The notes: a model not told the origin generated them from the sequence alone. Shown: positions 50,842 to 59,829, numbered from the stretch's first letter. The stretch is DNA of 64,000 bases from a bacterium (GCA_004297985.1 SCRA01000038.1:26552-90551), one strand, 5' to 3'. Program-made: numbers and translations.

Positions 50842-52371
50842 CTATGCGATCCAATACCAATCGGCGAAGAGGACGGTGAAGAGACCCAAGAGCGGGAGGC
50901 TGAATGCCACCACGGCATTGTTGACCACGGGGCGTCTGCCCCAGATGGCCAGGAGCATGAAGATCGGAAAGAGCACGAGCGCGAAGCGCGGCATGCTCAT
51001 GAGGCTCGAGGTGGAGAGCGGGATGATGATGGAGAGGAGCATGTACACCCAGTAGGACGTGCGAAGCGCTCGGAAGCCGAAAGCGAGCATGGCGATCATG
51101 AGCGCGGTGAAGACCAGCTCGATGCTTTGATAAGCGATCGACTGCGGCAGATGGGCATGGGTGATCAGGTGGATGCTGTTGCCGACGCTGACCCACGGGG
51201 GAGCGAGGTGACGGTGCCAGTGCGTCTGCACGTGGGAGAAGTAGAGAGGGTCTCCCACGAGGACCCACAGATAGCCCATGTAGGCGAGCATCCCCGCCGG
51301 CACCAGCCCGATGCCCAGCACGCTGCGCCAGGAGATGGGCTCGCCGTTACGATGGGCCGCCCACCACTCGATGGCGAAGGGCACGAAGAGCAGTACGCCC
51401 TCCACGCGCGTGGCGGAGGCGAATGCGCCCACGATCCCGGCCAGCAGCCATTTTCGCTCGCGGATGTAGTAGAACGAGGCGACCGTCAGCGCGAAGAAGA
51501 GCGACTCGGTGTAGACAGCCGAGAAGAAGATCGCCGTTGGGAAGACCGAGACGTAGAAGATCGCGCGGTGGGCCACGCGGCGGTCGCGCAGCTCATGCTC
51601 GACCAGCTTGTAGAAGAAGAGCAGCCCCAGGTAGAGCGCCGCGTTGGAGACGATCAGCCCGGCCACCAGATGCGAGCCCGTGAACTTGCCGAGGATGGCC
51701 AACAGCAGCGGATAGAGCGGGAAGAACGCCATATTCGTCCCGTGGTAGCCGCTGGTGGCGATCTCGATGTAGTGCTGTGCGTCCCAGCGCCCCCAGACGG
51801 TGAGCAGGAGGTCGTGCGAGGCGGCCCAGTGCGTTCCGGCGCGCTGGCCGATCAGTGTAGCGCCCAGCAAGGCAATGATGATCAACGGGATGCGCGTAAC
51901 GAGGTAGGTGACGGTAACCTCGCGGATGGTCTGATTGAGACGTGCGGCGGCAGCGAGCTTCACCGCGCCCCAGAGGGCGATCGTTACGATGACGACCGGC
52001 CCCTCGGAGATGACGCGGAACGGGAGCAGCGCCAGCGGCAGCCAAAGCAGATAGAGCGGAAGGAAGGTCCAGGTGTCGAGGATCAGTGCCGTGCGATGCG
52101 AGATGCCGGTCCGCCACGACAGGTAGTTGGCATACCACTGCCACGCGGCCAGAGCCACCACGATACCCAAGGGAATCAAGCTTAGCAAGACCAGGTCGGT
52201 AACGGCGAGCAGGGCGTGCAGATGCGAGACGGCGGCGTACCAGGCGAAGAACCCCAACGCCAAGCCGGCGCCCGCCACTCCTGCAAGGGGAGCAGGCCCG
52301 GCAGCATAAAGAAGCCCCTGAAAGAGGGGGCGTACGCTTGTAGGTGGTGCGTGTTTGGTGCGCGCCGACAT
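50842..52371 (-). CDS. PIG-V-like GT-C mannosyltransferase
   Basis: This 509-residue protein has about twelve membrane helices and the PIG-V/Mannosyltransf loop WGRWDAQHYIEIATSGYHGTNMAFFPLYPLL, which in eukaryotic PIG-V carries the catalytic Asp. YTESLFFALTVASFYYIRERKWL and ATRVEGVLLFVPFA are further matches. It would use polyprenyl-phosphate mannose or a similar donor to modify a membrane glycan or protein. The ATG at 52371 is preferred: the upstream frame is unlikely to encode protein. It is the first gene of a three-gene minus-strand operon with gtrA and GT39. Confidence 0.85.
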   Translation of the reverse strand: MSARTKHAPPTSVRPLFQGLLYAAGPAPLAGVAGAGLALGFFAWYAAVSHLHALLAVTDLVLLSLIPLGIVVALAAWQWYANYLSWRTGISHRTALILDTWTFLPLYLLWLPLALLPFRVISEGPVVIVTIALWGAVKLAAAARLNQTIREVTVTYLVTRIPLIIIALLGATLIGQRAGTHWAASHDLLLTVWGRWDAQHYIEIATSGYHGTNMAFFPLYPLLLAILGKFTGSHLVAGLIVSNAALYLGLLFFYKLVEHELRDRRVAHRAIFYVSVFPTAIFFSAVYTESLFFALTVASFYYIRERKWLLAGIVGAFASATRVEGVLLFVPFAIEWWAAHRNGEPISWRSVLGIGLVPAGMLAYMGYLWVLVGDPLYFSHVQTHWHRHLAPPWVSVGNSIHLITHAHLPQSIAYQSIELVFTALMIAMLAFGFRALRTSYWVYMLLSIIIPLSTSSLMSMPRFALVLFPIFMLLAIWGRRPVVNNAVVAFSLPLLGLFTVLFADWYWIA

Positions 52372-52508
52372 AGTCTGCGAGGCTTCTGGCCTCTCTTCGG
52401 GTGCCCCTGGCGGCCCAGTGCAAAAGGGTAATGGGTTGCAAGGGTTTCTTAGCCCGTCTGCCAATTTTTTTCGTCTCAGAGAGACGCTAGCGAGAGGAGC
52501 ACGTAGTC

Positions 52509-53513
52509 ATGGCCATCTTGACACCGACACCGGCACAGGAGAACGTCGTCGACACTCTGGATTTCGTGAAGGTGACCGAGGCCGCCGCGCTGGCCGCCTC
52601 TCGTCTCATGGGGAAGGGGCAACGCGATGAGGCCGATGCCTCGGCCGTCGAGAAGATGCGTGAGACGCTCAACGAGATGCGCATCTCCGGGCGCGTCGTC
52701 ATCGGCGAAGGCGAGCGCGACGAGGCCCCTATGCTCTACATCGGCGAGGAGTTGGGCGCGGGCGGCCCGGGGCTCGACATCGCGGTCGACCCCGTCGAGG
52801 GCACCAACTTGGTTGCCAACGGCCTGCCGAATTCGATCGCGGTGCTGGCCGTCTCGGAGCGCGGCGGGCTCCTGCACGCTCCCGACTCCTACATGCAGAA
52901 GCTGGCTGTTGGCCCAAAGGCGGCGCCCTACGTTCACATCGACGCCAGCGTTCGCGATAACCTCGAGGCCGTGGCCAATGCGCTCGAGCGCCCCGTCAGC
53001 GATGTCACGGTCGTGATTCTCGATCGTCCGCGCCACAAAGAACTGATCGACGATGTGCGGGCGGCCGGCGCACGCATCAAGCTGATCTCCGATGGTGACG
53101 TCGACGCCTGCATCGCCACTGCCATCGAAGGCACGGGCATCCAGGTGGCGATGGGCACGGGCGGCGCGCCAGAAGGCGTGCTGGCCGCCGCGGCGCTCAA
53201 GTGCCTGGGGGGCGGCTTCTTCGGCCGCCTCAAGCCGCGGAACGAACAGGAGGCGGAGCGCGCTAGGGCGATGGGCTTCGGCGACCTCGACCGCGTGCTC
53301 TCGATGGACGACCTCGTCAAGGGGAAGGACGTCGTCTTCTGTGCGACGGGCATCACCGAGGGTGATCTCTGCCGCGGCGTCAGGTTCTTCGGCAACAGCG
53401 CGAAGACGCACTCGATCATTATGCACGCCGCTACGGGAACCGTGCGCTTCGTCGAATCGACGCATCGGTTGGCGGCTCGTCCGTACCGCGCGGGGGGCGC
53501 TCAACTCGGGTAG
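52509..53513 (+). CDS. glpX: Class II fructose-1,6-bisphosphatase
   Basis: GlpX dephosphorylates fructose 1,6-bisphosphate in gluconeogenesis or the Calvin cycle. The family motifs MGKGQRDEADASAVEKMR, GRVVIGEGERDEAPMLYIGE (metal-binding acidic residues) and IAVDPVEGTNLVANGLPNSIAVLA are all present, and VAMGTGGAPEGVLAAAAL and CATGITEGDLCRGVRF complete the active site. The 334-residue length is standard. AGAGGAGC lies nine bases before the ATG. The 137-bp region upstream contains a T7 run and a CGTCTC/GAGACG hairpin of unclear role. Confidence 0.96.
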   Translation: MAILTPTPAQENVVDTLDFVKVTEAAALAASRLMGKGQRDEADASAVEKMRETLNEMRISGRVVIGEGERDEAPMLYIGEELGAGGPGLDIAVDPVEGTNLVANGLPNSIAVLAVSERGGLLHAPDSYMQKLAVGPKAAPYVHIDASVRDNLEAVANALERPVSDVTVVILDRPRHKELIDDVRAAGARIKLISDGDVDACIATAIEGTGIQVAMGTGGAPEGVLAAAALKCLGGGFFGRLKPRNEQEAERARAMGFGDLDRVLSMDDLVKGKDVVFCATGITEGDLCRGVRFFGNSAKTHSIIMHAATGTVRFVESTHRLAARPYRAGGAQLG

Positions 53514-53532
53514 AGAGAAGTCCGCTCGCGCA

Positions 53533-54024
53533 GTGTTCAGGTTTCTCAGACCCGACGCGCAGGCCCGGAGCCTCGCCGACGTTTCGATCGATGCCCTGTG
53601 CGAAGGGCAGACGCTGGGCGTGATCGTCGACCTCGACAACACGCTCGTCGGCTACCGCCAGGACTGTCTGCCGGCCGATCATCAGACGTGGCTGGAGCAC
53701 GCGCGCTCCCGCGGGTTGCGCTTAGTCCTGCTCTCCAACAACTTTCCTGAGCGCGTGGGAACGGTGGCGCAGGCGGCGGGTATCGCCTGCGTCGCCAGCG
53801 CGCTCAAGCCGCTGCCCGGTGCATTTCGGCGTGCGCTTGCCCTGCTCGAGACCCCCGCAGCGCGCACGGTGGTCATCGGCGATCAACTCTTTACCGACGT
53901 CCTGGGCGCGAAACTCTGCGGCATGCGCACGATTCTCACGGAGCCGCTGGTGGAACACGATTTTGCCACAACGCGCGTGCTGCGTTTCTTCGAGCGTTTG
54001 GTGATGCCGGAACGCCGGACGTGA
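53533..54024 (+). CDS. yqeG: YqeG-family HAD IIIA phosphatase
   Basis: This 163-residue HAD phosphatase shows motif I VIVDLDNTLV, motif II-like LLSNN and motif IV-like VIGDQLFTDVLGAK, the arrangement of the YqeG (HAD IIIA) group. The GTG at 53533 gives a start at the family-typical FRFLRPDAQ. In Firmicutes and cyanobacteria YqeG neighbours aroE and yqeH, and here aroE follows and overlaps by four bases (GTGA). Substrate is unknown. Confidence 0.88.
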   Translation: MFRFLRPDAQARSLADVSIDALCEGQTLGVIVDLDNTLVGYRQDCLPADHQTWLEHARSRGLRLVLLSNNFPERVGTVAQAAGIACVASALKPLPGAFRRALALLETPAARTVVIGDQLFTDVLGAKLCGMRTILTEPLVEHDFATTRVLRFFERLVMPERRT

Positions 54025-54803
54025 GGCGGCTGTGCGTCATCGGCGACCCGGTCGCCCACAGCCTCAGCCCTGCTATCCATCGTGCCGCACTGCGAGCGGC
54101 GGCTATCGACGGTGACTACGAGGCCGTGCGCATCTCGGCGGGGACGCTGCACGAGCGGCTTGAGGCGCTGCGTGTGCGTTACATCGGCTGCAACGTCACC
54201 ACGCCGCTGAAGGAAGAGGCGGCCGCGCTCTGCGATCGCCTCGATGAGGTCGCGAGCGCTGCAGGCGCCGCCAATACGCTGCGCTTGACCGACCAAGGAG
54301 CCGAGGGCTGGAATACCGATGGCGAGGGTGCGGCCTTTGCACTGGCACAGGCCTGCGGCGTGGCCGAGGTTCGGGGGTTGCGTCTGGCCGTTCTGGGCAC
54401 TGGCCCCGCGGCCCGAGCGGCGATGCTCGGCCTGGCCGCTCACGGGGCGCTTCCGCTCGTCTGGGGAAGGCGGCCGGAAGGCGTGGCAGCGGCGCTGGCT
54501 CTCACGGAGGCCGCTGAGCCGTGGGGCCTCGAGGCCGTCGATGGCATTCTCTCCACGCTCCCTCCGGGCGCGGAGATGCCCGCCGATCTCGCGGAGGCCC
54601 TGCGCGGCAGCCCGGCCGTCGTCGATGCGAACTACGGAGCGCGAGCCGATCTGGGCGAACGTTTGGGGCGACGCGTCTTCGACGGGCTGGGGATGCTGAT
54701 CGGGCAGGCGGCAGCCTCTTTTCGCATCTGGTTCGGCGTCGAGCCGGATATCCACGCGATGGCTCGGGCCGCGAGCTTTAGACTACGCGTGGGTGCGGCT
54801 TAG
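54021..54803 (+). CDS. aroE: Shikimate dehydrogenase
   Basis: AroE reduces 3-dehydroshikimate with NADPH in aromatic amino acid synthesis. Substrate-binding HSLSPAIH, GCNVTTPLKEE with catalytic Lys64 and NTDGEG with Asp100 are present. A Rossmann segment LRLAVLGTGPAARAAMLGLAA follows and the C-terminal LIGQAAASFRIWFG is typical. It has 260 residues and starts at GTG 54021, overlapping yqeG. The 3' side ends before a hairpin-rich region at 54885. Confidence 0.95.
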   Translation: MRRLCVIGDPVAHSLSPAIHRAALRAAAIDGDYEAVRISAGTLHERLEALRVRYIGCNVTTPLKEEAAALCDRLDEVASAAGAANTLRLTDQGAEGWNTDGEGAAFALAQACGVAEVRGLRLAVLGTGPAARAAMLGLAAHGALPLVWGRRPEGVAAALALTEAAEPWGLEAVDGILSTLPPGAEMPADLAEALRGSPAVVDANYGARADLGERLGRRVFDGLGMLIGQAAASFRIWFGVEPDIHAMARAASFRLRVGAA

Positions 54804-54884
54804 GATTTCTTCATCGCAAAGAGCGTACGCTTGATAGCGGAGATGCACATACTCCCGGAAATCCCATCCGAACTCGCGAAAACG

Positions 54885-54917
54885 GAGAGGCCGCCTGCAA
54901 AACGCAGACGGCCTCTC
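54885..54917 (-). terminator. Bidirectional stem-loop; intrinsic terminator for minus strand
   Basis: GAGAGGCCG and CTGC (54885-54898) pair with GCAG and CGGCCTCTC (54904-54917) with one internal mismatch and a five-base loop. Read on the minus strand, the stem is followed by CGTTTTCG, which fits an intrinsic terminator for the MBL/Nudix operon. On the plus strand there is no U-run, so it may only weakly terminate aroE. Confidence 0.72.
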
Positions 54918-54923
54918 TGCGTG

Positions 54924-55844
54924 TCAGGTAGGCGCGTACTCGACGACTGCGGCGATCGGTGTGGTTGCCCCCAGTTCCTCCGCGGCAACGGGGTCGCCCA
55001 GGCGCGAGAGATCGATCTCGAGCAGCGCGTGCTCGGCGGCCGTCGCCTGCCGCTCGCGGGTACGGCGTACGCGCCCCTGCCGCTCTAGTGCCTCGAGGTA
55101 CGCCAGCACCTGCCGTGCCGCAGCCGGCCAGAGCACGCGATCGACCTCCGCGTAGATACGCTCCACCAGGTTCGGGATGGTGCTCGCCCCCGCGCGTAGG
55201 CCCTCGAGCACTTGGCGTTCGCGTAGCGCCCGGTGCGCGATGTACTCGTCGAGCTTCGCGCGCGGCGCATCGATCTCGGGGCCGTGGCCCCCGTAGATGC
55301 GCGCGGCCTCACCGTAGCGCTCGCGCAGCAACTCGAGGGTGCCGCGATAGGTTGCCATCTCTCCGCCCGGCGGGGCGATGACAACGGTACCTTGGCCAAC
55401 CACGACGTCGCCGGTAAAGAGAGCACGCTCCTCGGCGAAATAGAGCGCCACATGATCGACGGCGTGACCGGGGGCGTCGATGATGTCTAGACGTAGCTCG
55501 TCGAGCGCGAAGTCTTTGCCATCCCAGAGCGTGGCCGTGTGCGCGAACGTCGAGCGTGGATGGCCATAGACCGTTGCGCCGGTGAGCGAGGCCAGGCGTG
55601 CCGCCCCGGGGGCGTGGTCGGGGTGGCCGTGGGTGACCAGAATAGCCGCAATCGTCGCCCCGAAGTCGCAAGCGGCAAGAGCCAAGTCCAGCGCGTGGCC
55701 TTGGTGATCGGGGCCAGGGTCGATCGCCACGAAACGGTCGCGGCCCGCGTCGATCAGATAACTGTTGGTCCCGCTGAAGGTCATCGGCCCCGGATTGGGC
55801 GCGCGCAGGCGGAAGACGCGTTCGCTGAGCCGTTCGAGTGCCAT
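54924..55844 (-). CDS. MBL-fold hydrolase with winged-helix tail (LACTB2-like)
   Basis: This 306-residue metallo-beta-lactamase-fold protein has the zinc motif THGHPDH (H72, H74, D76, H77), with GDVV and a C-terminal GHGPEID providing other ligands. After the MBL fold comes a helical winged-helix tail (IYAEVDRVLWPAAARQVLAYLEALERQGRV) seen in LACTB2 and related proteins. Activity is probably a thioester or nuclease hydrolase. It starts one base after the Nudix stop, so the two are co-transcribed. Confidence 0.9.
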   Translation of the reverse strand: MALERLSERVFRLRAPNPGPMTFSGTNSYLIDAGRDRFVAIDPGPDHQGHALDLALAACDFGATIAAILVTHGHPDHAPGAARLASLTGATVYGHPRSTFAHTATLWDGKDFALDELRLDIIDAPGHAVDHVALYFAEERALFTGDVVVGQGTVVIAPPGGEMATYRGTLELLRERYGEAARIYGGHGPEIDAPRAKLDEYIAHRALRERQVLEGLRAGASTIPNLVERIYAEVDRVLWPAAARQVLAYLEALERQGRVRRTRERQATAAEHALLEIDLSRLGDPVAAEELGATTPIAAVVEYAPT

Positions 55845-55845
55845 C

Positions 55846-56652
55846 TTACCAGCGTTCCAGGTACTCGTCGGGGAGGCGGAAGTCGGTCAGCGCCGCGTCG
55901 AGCGGGTCGGGGCTGACGGCGAGGATCCCCTTGCGGCGCGCATGGTCGAGCAGCGCCTCGAGCGAGTCGTAGCGCGCCAAGCGCTGCAAGTGGAGGCGCG
56001 TGGGATAGACGATGCGCATCTCGCCGCGTCCGGCGCGCTCGAGCGCCTCGCGCGGCTCGATCCAGACTCCGTGGGTCGTCTCGACGAGATCGGCGGCCGC
56101 CGCCTGCTCCGCAGGCATCGCCGTGACGAAGAAGTAGGCGTCGAAGCGTCGTGGCTCGCCCGGAGGCGTGATCCAGCGCGAGTAGGCCTCCACGAGTGAG
56201 AGATCGATGACGGCATCGAGGTGCGCGATCACCTCGGCAAAGCTCGATTCGCCGCGCTGGAGGGCGGTGCGCGCACGTGCCAACTGCTCCGCCGGCGGAA
56301 GGGGAGGGCGCATGAGGAGTACGCCCGCTTCTTCAAAGAGCTCGCGCACGCACGCGACGAGCAGGCCGCGCTGCTGAGACGGGGAGAGCGGGACTGCGTA
56401 CCCCAAGGCGTTGCCGACGGGCTCGCTGCGAAAGAAATGCTCGAGCCGTCCATTCTCGATGCCGGCGAGTCGCGCGACGTTTGCATCGTCGCTGTCGCGC
56501 TCCTCGAGACCGCCGCCTGGGAAGACGTAAGCATCGGGGACGAAAACGCTCTTGGCGCTGCGCCGAAGCATGAAGACTTGGAGACGGCTCTGCCGCGGGC
56601 GTACCAGCATGATGGTTGCTGCCGGGCGTGGCACGAGCGCTGAGCGGTCCAT
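55846..56652 (-). CDS. Nudix hydrolase, NUDT19-like
   Basis: The 268-residue protein begins with AATIMLVRPRQSRLQVFMLRRSAKSVFVPDAYVFPGGGLE, the long Nudix N-region of the NUDT19 (coenzyme A diphosphatase) group, and has the core CVRELFEEAGVLL of the Nudix box. The C-terminal region WIEPREALERAGRGEMRIVYPTRLHLQRLA is also typical. It probably hydrolyses CoA esters or nucleotide sugars. It is coupled to the MBL gene and preceded by a 250-base non-coding stretch. Confidence 0.87.
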   Translation of the reverse strand: MDRSALVPRPAATIMLVRPRQSRLQVFMLRRSAKSVFVPDAYVFPGGGLEERDSDDANVARLAGIENGRLEHFFRSEPVGNALGYAVPLSPSQQRGLLVACVRELFEEAGVLLMRPPLPPAEQLARARTALQRGESSFAEVIAHLDAVIDLSLVEAYSRWITPPGEPRRFDAYFFVTAMPAEQAAAADLVETTHGVWIEPREALERAGRGEMRIVYPTRLHLQRLARYDSLEALLDHARRKGILAVSPDPLDAALTDFRLPDEYLERW

Positions 56653-56730
56653 GTTCGCCTGGTTTCGGGGTGGCTGGCCCTGGCCCTACCGCTTGGCGGA
56701 GCATGGAAGGAGACGGACGAATGTGCGCGG

Positions 56731-56832
56731 ATGAGCGAATGCTTCGAGCACCAACGCGGTAACTACACGATCAGCACAGATCCCGCGCGCATCGATGTAG
56801 ACGTCGTGCACGGCTTCCTCGCTAACGAGTGA
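56731..56832 (+). pseudogene. N-terminal remnant of a GNAT acetyltransferase
   Basis: The 33-residue frame [33 protein letters not shown] matches the very start of a GNAT family acetyltransferase (the TDPARIDVDVVHGFL opening) and then hits TGA. The acetyl-CoA binding part is missing and no continuation was found in other frames before the tRNA 73 bases further on. It is probably a broken gene next to the tRNA-Thr. The rest of 56653-56904 shows nothing else recognisable. Confidence 0.55.
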
Positions 56833-56904
56833 CCAACCCGTATGGCACAACCGCGGGGAGGAGCGCCGTAGAGGCCGAAGAATAGCTGGCGGTCCCGGCG
56901 CGGT

Positions 56905-56979
<75 letters not shown>

Positions 56980-56982
56980 GAC

Positions 56983-57222
56983 TTAGAGCTTCGCGCCTTC
57001 CGCCACGCGCTGTTTGATGGAACTGTAGAGCTGGTCGACTTCCTCGCGGAAGCGTAGCGCGATCGGCTCGACCGGTGTCCCAGCGGCCGCGACACAGACT
57101 TCCTCGGCGAGAGCGGCGAAGACGCCCGCGACGATACGGTCGTCGGGCATATCGGGCCTCGCGTAATGGACGTTGCGGGCGTGGGTGAGCTCTTCTTCGA
57201 TCTGTCTGTACGTAATGCGCAA
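56983..57222 (-). CDS. Small protein of unknown function with strong SD and TTG start
   Basis: The product has 79 residues: [23 protein letters not shown] in the N-helix, then [22 protein letters not shown] and a C-terminal helix [21 protein letters not shown]. It looks helical and cytoplasmic. TTG 57222 is chosen because AGGAGGTG ends eight bases upstream; earlier in-frame starts would encode low-quality sequence through this ribosome site. I recognise no family. It lies just downstream of the tRNA-Thr, convergent to it. Confidence 0.55.
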   Translation of the reverse strand: MRITYRQIEEELTHARNVHYARPDMPDDRIVAGVFAALAEEVCVAAAGTPVEPIALRFREEVDQLYSSIKQRVAEGAKL

Positions 57223-57382
57223 GGGGAAAGCACCTCCTGTGCCGGCGCAGACGATGCCGCTTCCGTGGCCGTGCATGGTGATCGGGGGAAACACCCGTGC
57301 TCTTTTGGTCTCGGCCGCTTCATGGGGAAGGCAAGCGCAACGCGCTCGCCTATCGTAAAAAGAATGTAAAGAACGGGATGCT

Positions 57383-57979
57383 CTAGCGCTTGGCGATAAG
57401 CGCATAGTGATAGCGCAACGTTCGGGCACCTAGGATCGTGAAGTGGTGGCGCTCCAGGCGTGCGCGCGCCTCCTCGACGCGGTAGACGTGGGCCGCCGGC
57501 GGGCCCACGGGCCGATCGACGGCAGCGTTCCAGTCGATGAAGGCGGCACGGCCGTCGAAAATAAGCAAATCGCGCAACTCGCGCAGAGCAGCGTCGCCCA
57601 CCTCGTGCAAGACGTTGAGCGCGAGGATCCGGTCGGCGCAGCCGCGTAGGGTGCCGAGCGCCTCGGTGCCAACCGCTTCGATGTTGGGGAGGCGCGCCGC
57701 CTCCGGCTTGGCGCGCAGCAGAGCTAGCATCTCGGGTTGTTCGTCGAGTGCAATGACGCGCGCATCGGGGCGCGCGCTCGCGATGGCGATAGCGTACGTT
57801 CCCGTCCCCGCGCCGAAATCCACAATGCAGGCACCGTAAGGCGCGTCCAGCAGCGCCAATACCTCATCGCGCGGGAGATAGGTGAAGCGCCCGGGATCGT
57901 CGAGACGTGCCGCTTTGGCGGGGTCGAAGCGCCTGGGCTGCTTGGCACCGTGGCGATCGTGGAGCGGAGGGCGACTCAT
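57383..57979 (-). CDS. Class I SAM-dependent methyltransferase
   Basis: 198 residues with motif I CIVDFGAGTGTYAIAIA, VIALDEQPEML and ILALNVLHEVGDA, the standard UbiE-like core. The N-terminal KAARLDDPGRFTYLPRDEVLALL is typical of small methyltransferases that act on quinones or metal/arsenic compounds. Two divergent genes downstream (mqnB, mqnD) make menaquinone precursors, so a quinone-related role is possible but not shown. Confidence 0.83.
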   Translation of the reverse strand: MSRPPLHDRHGAKQPRRFDPAKAARLDDPGRFTYLPRDEVLALLDAPYGACIVDFGAGTGTYAIAIASARPDARVIALDEQPEMLALLRAKPEAARLPNIEAVGTEALGTLRGCADRILALNVLHEVGDAALRELRDLLIFDGRAAFIDWNAAVDRPVGPPAAHVYRVEEARARLERHHFTILGARTLRYHYALIAKR

Positions 57980-58083
57980 GTGATTTCGCGTTCGGTCTCC
58001 CAGTTGCGCCGTCCTTGAGGCGAAAGTTCCCGGGGACGCGAGGTAGGCGCCTACCCTTGGGGGCGAGAACAGCGACCCCCGTC

Positions 58084-58692
58084 GTGAAGCCTCGCTTGCT
58101 CATCGTCTCGGCGGTTCCCGCCGAGCTTCCTCCCGCCTCCCCCGCCTTGGCTCTGCTGGCCGCGGGGATCGGCCCCGTCGAGGCCGCCTCGGCCGTGGCT
58201 GCGGCGCTGGCGCGCGAGGCGTATGGCGCCGTCGTTTCCGTGGGTATCGCGGGGAGCTTCGGCCGCATCGCCAATGGCGGTATCGCGATCGTAGCCGAGG
58301 ATATCCTCGCCGAGTTGGGCGTCGAGGGGGGCGAGGCGATACAGCTTCCGTCCGATGTCACGTTGGTGGACCGCGCCTATGCGGATCCAGTACTCGTGGA
58401 GACGGCGCGTCGCGCGCTCCCCGAGGCGGCCGTAGGGCGCGGCGTCACGGTCTCGACGGTGACGGCCACGGACCGGCGCGCCGCCGAGCTGCGGCAGCGT
58501 TTCGACCCGCTGGTGGAGTCGATGGAAGGCTTCGCCGTCCTGCGCACGGCGCAGCGTGCAGGCGTACGCGCGTTGGAGCTGCGTGCCGTCTCGAACCTCG
58601 TGGGCGTTCGCGACCGTGGGGCGTGGGATATTCCCGGCGCGCTGCGCGCGCTCCACGCCGCCTGCGCACGCCTCTGGGAGAGCCTGCTGTGA
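58084..58692 (+). CDS. mqnB: Futalosine hydrolase (MqnB)
   Basis: MqnB releases hypoxanthine from futalosine to give dehypoxanthine futalosine in the alternative menaquinone pathway. The nucleoside-phosphorylase-fold core is visible: VSAVPAE, AAGIGPVEAASAVAAALA, VVSVGIAGSFG, and VESMEGFAVLRTAQRAGVRALELRAVSN, with VRDRGAWDIPGAL. The GTG at 58084 gives 202 residues, near the usual 210-220. Its stop overlaps mqnD. This and mqnD mark futalosine-dependent menaquinone synthesis. Confidence 0.88.
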   Translation: MKPRLLIVSAVPAELPPASPALALLAAGIGPVEAASAVAAALAREAYGAVVSVGIAGSFGRIANGGIAIVAEDILAELGVEGGEAIQLPSDVTLVDRAYADPVLVETARRALPEAAVGRGVTVSTVTATDRRAAELRQRFDPLVESMEGFAVLRTAQRAGVRALELRAVSNLVGVRDRGAWDIPGALRALHAACARLWESLL

Positions 58693-59513
58693 GACTCGCG
58701 TACTCGCCCTGTCCGAACGATACGTACATCTTCGCCGCGTTGACGCACCATCTGGTGCCCGGCGCCCCGCGCGCCGAGGTGGCCCTGCACGACATCGAAG
58801 AGCTCAACACGGCGGCGCTCGAAGGACGGTACGAGCTTACCAAGATCTCCTACGGCGCGATCCCTTTTCTGCTCGACCGTTATCGCCTCTTGCGCGCCGG
58901 GGGCGCCCTCGGACGCGGCTGCGGCCCGCTGGTCGTGGCGCGCCCGGGTGTGGTGCTGGAGCGCCTGCGCAGCGTGGCCATCCCTGGGCAGATGACGACG
59001 GCGTATCTGCTGCTGCGCCTGCTCTTCGCCGATCTCGGTCTCCCGCTGCCGGAGGTACGGCCCCTACGCTTCGACGGCATCATCGGCGCCGTAGAGCAAG
59101 GGGACGTCGAAGCGGGGCTCATCATACACGAGAGCCGCTTCACGTATCGCGACCACGGTCTGGTCTGCCTGGTCGACCTCGGCGAATGGTGGGAGGAGGT
59201 CACGGGCCATCCGATTCCGCTGGGTGGGATCCTGGCGCGCCGCGATCTGCCGGTGGAGGAGTGCCGCCGTGTCAACGAGTCGATTCGCCGCAGTTTGGCG
59301 CATGCGCGCGCGCACGAGAGCGAGATCATCGGCTACGTTCGTGAGCACGCCCAGGAGATGGACGAGCACGTGATGCGCAATCACATCGCGCTCTACGTCA
59401 ACGAGTTCAGCGACGATCTCGGAACGGAAGGAGAGGCTGCGATTCGCGTCCTCTTGGAGCGCGGGACGAAGGCTGGCTGGACCCCGGCTGCGCCCGCTGA
59501 TCTCTTCGCGTGA
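58689..59513 (+). CDS. mqnD: 1,4-dihydroxy-6-naphthoate synthase (MqnD)
   Basis: MqnD converts cyclic dehypoxanthine futalosine to 1,4-dihydroxy-6-naphthoate. The start LAYSPCPNDTYIF and ALTKISYGAIPF-type region (LTKISYGAI, in TNAALEGRYELTKISYGAIPF) and the C-terminal VMRNHIALYVNEFSDDLG are diagnostic. It has 274 residues, the family length. The GTG at 58689 overlaps the mqnB stop by four bases. Confidence 0.94.
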   Translation: MRLAYSPCPNDTYIFAALTHHLVPGAPRAEVALHDIEELNTAALEGRYELTKISYGAIPFLLDRYRLLRAGGALGRGCGPLVVARPGVVLERLRSVAIPGQMTTAYLLLRLLFADLGLPLPEVRPLRFDGIIGAVEQGDVEAGLIIHESRFTYRDHGLVCLVDLGEWWEEVTGHPIPLGGILARRDLPVEECRRVNESIRRSLAHARAHESEIIGYVREHAQEMDEHVMRNHIALYVNEFSDDLGTEGEAAIRVLLERGTKAGWTPAAPADLFA

Positions 59514-59532
59514 GTGAAGAAGCGGCCCCGAT

Positions 59533-59829
59533 CTAACCGCCGGCGATGGCGCCCACGATCAACAGCGGTTCCGCTCCCGTCGCGACCGCGTCGGGAAGCG
59601 GCGCGTCCGGCGGTTCGTGCGAGAGATCTCGCTCGCACGCGAAGAATCGCACGAACGGCCGGCGCTGCTGCGTGACGTGATCACGGATCGTTCCACGCAG
59701 CATCGGATACGCCGCCTCGAGTGCGTCGAGCACCGAGCGCTGCGTGGCCCGGCCGTCGACGTCGAGCGTCGTCTCGCCGCCGATTCTCGCTAGAGCCCGC
59801 AGGTGCGTCGGGAGCACGACGCGGATCAT
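59533..59829 (-). CDS. MoaD/ThiS-like ubiquitin-fold sulfur carrier
   Basis: This 98-residue beta-grasp protein ends in AIAGG, the diglycine tail that is activated and thiocarboxylated in MoaD/ThiS-type carriers. The core [41 protein letters not shown] has the family strand order. The ATG at 59829 overlaps the stop of the BNR-repeat gene (ATGA). No moaE, thiG or thiF is nearby, so the partner enzyme and product are unknown. Confidence 0.85.
   Translation of the reverse strand: MIRVVLPTHLRALARIGGETTLDVDGRATQRSVLDALEAAYPMLRGTIRDHVTQQRRPFVRFFACERDLSHEPPDAPLPDAVATGAEPLLIVGAIAGG

Noticed and set aside
51127..52185. Plus-strand frame of about 350 codons
   Set aside because: Antisense to the PIG-V-like gene and made of charged repeats without protein-like pattern.
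52465..52490. T-run plus CGTCTC/GAGACG hairpin as an intrinsic terminator
   Set aside because: The T-run precedes the hairpin on the plus strand, and on the minus strand only A follows the stem, so neither direction gives stem then U-tract.
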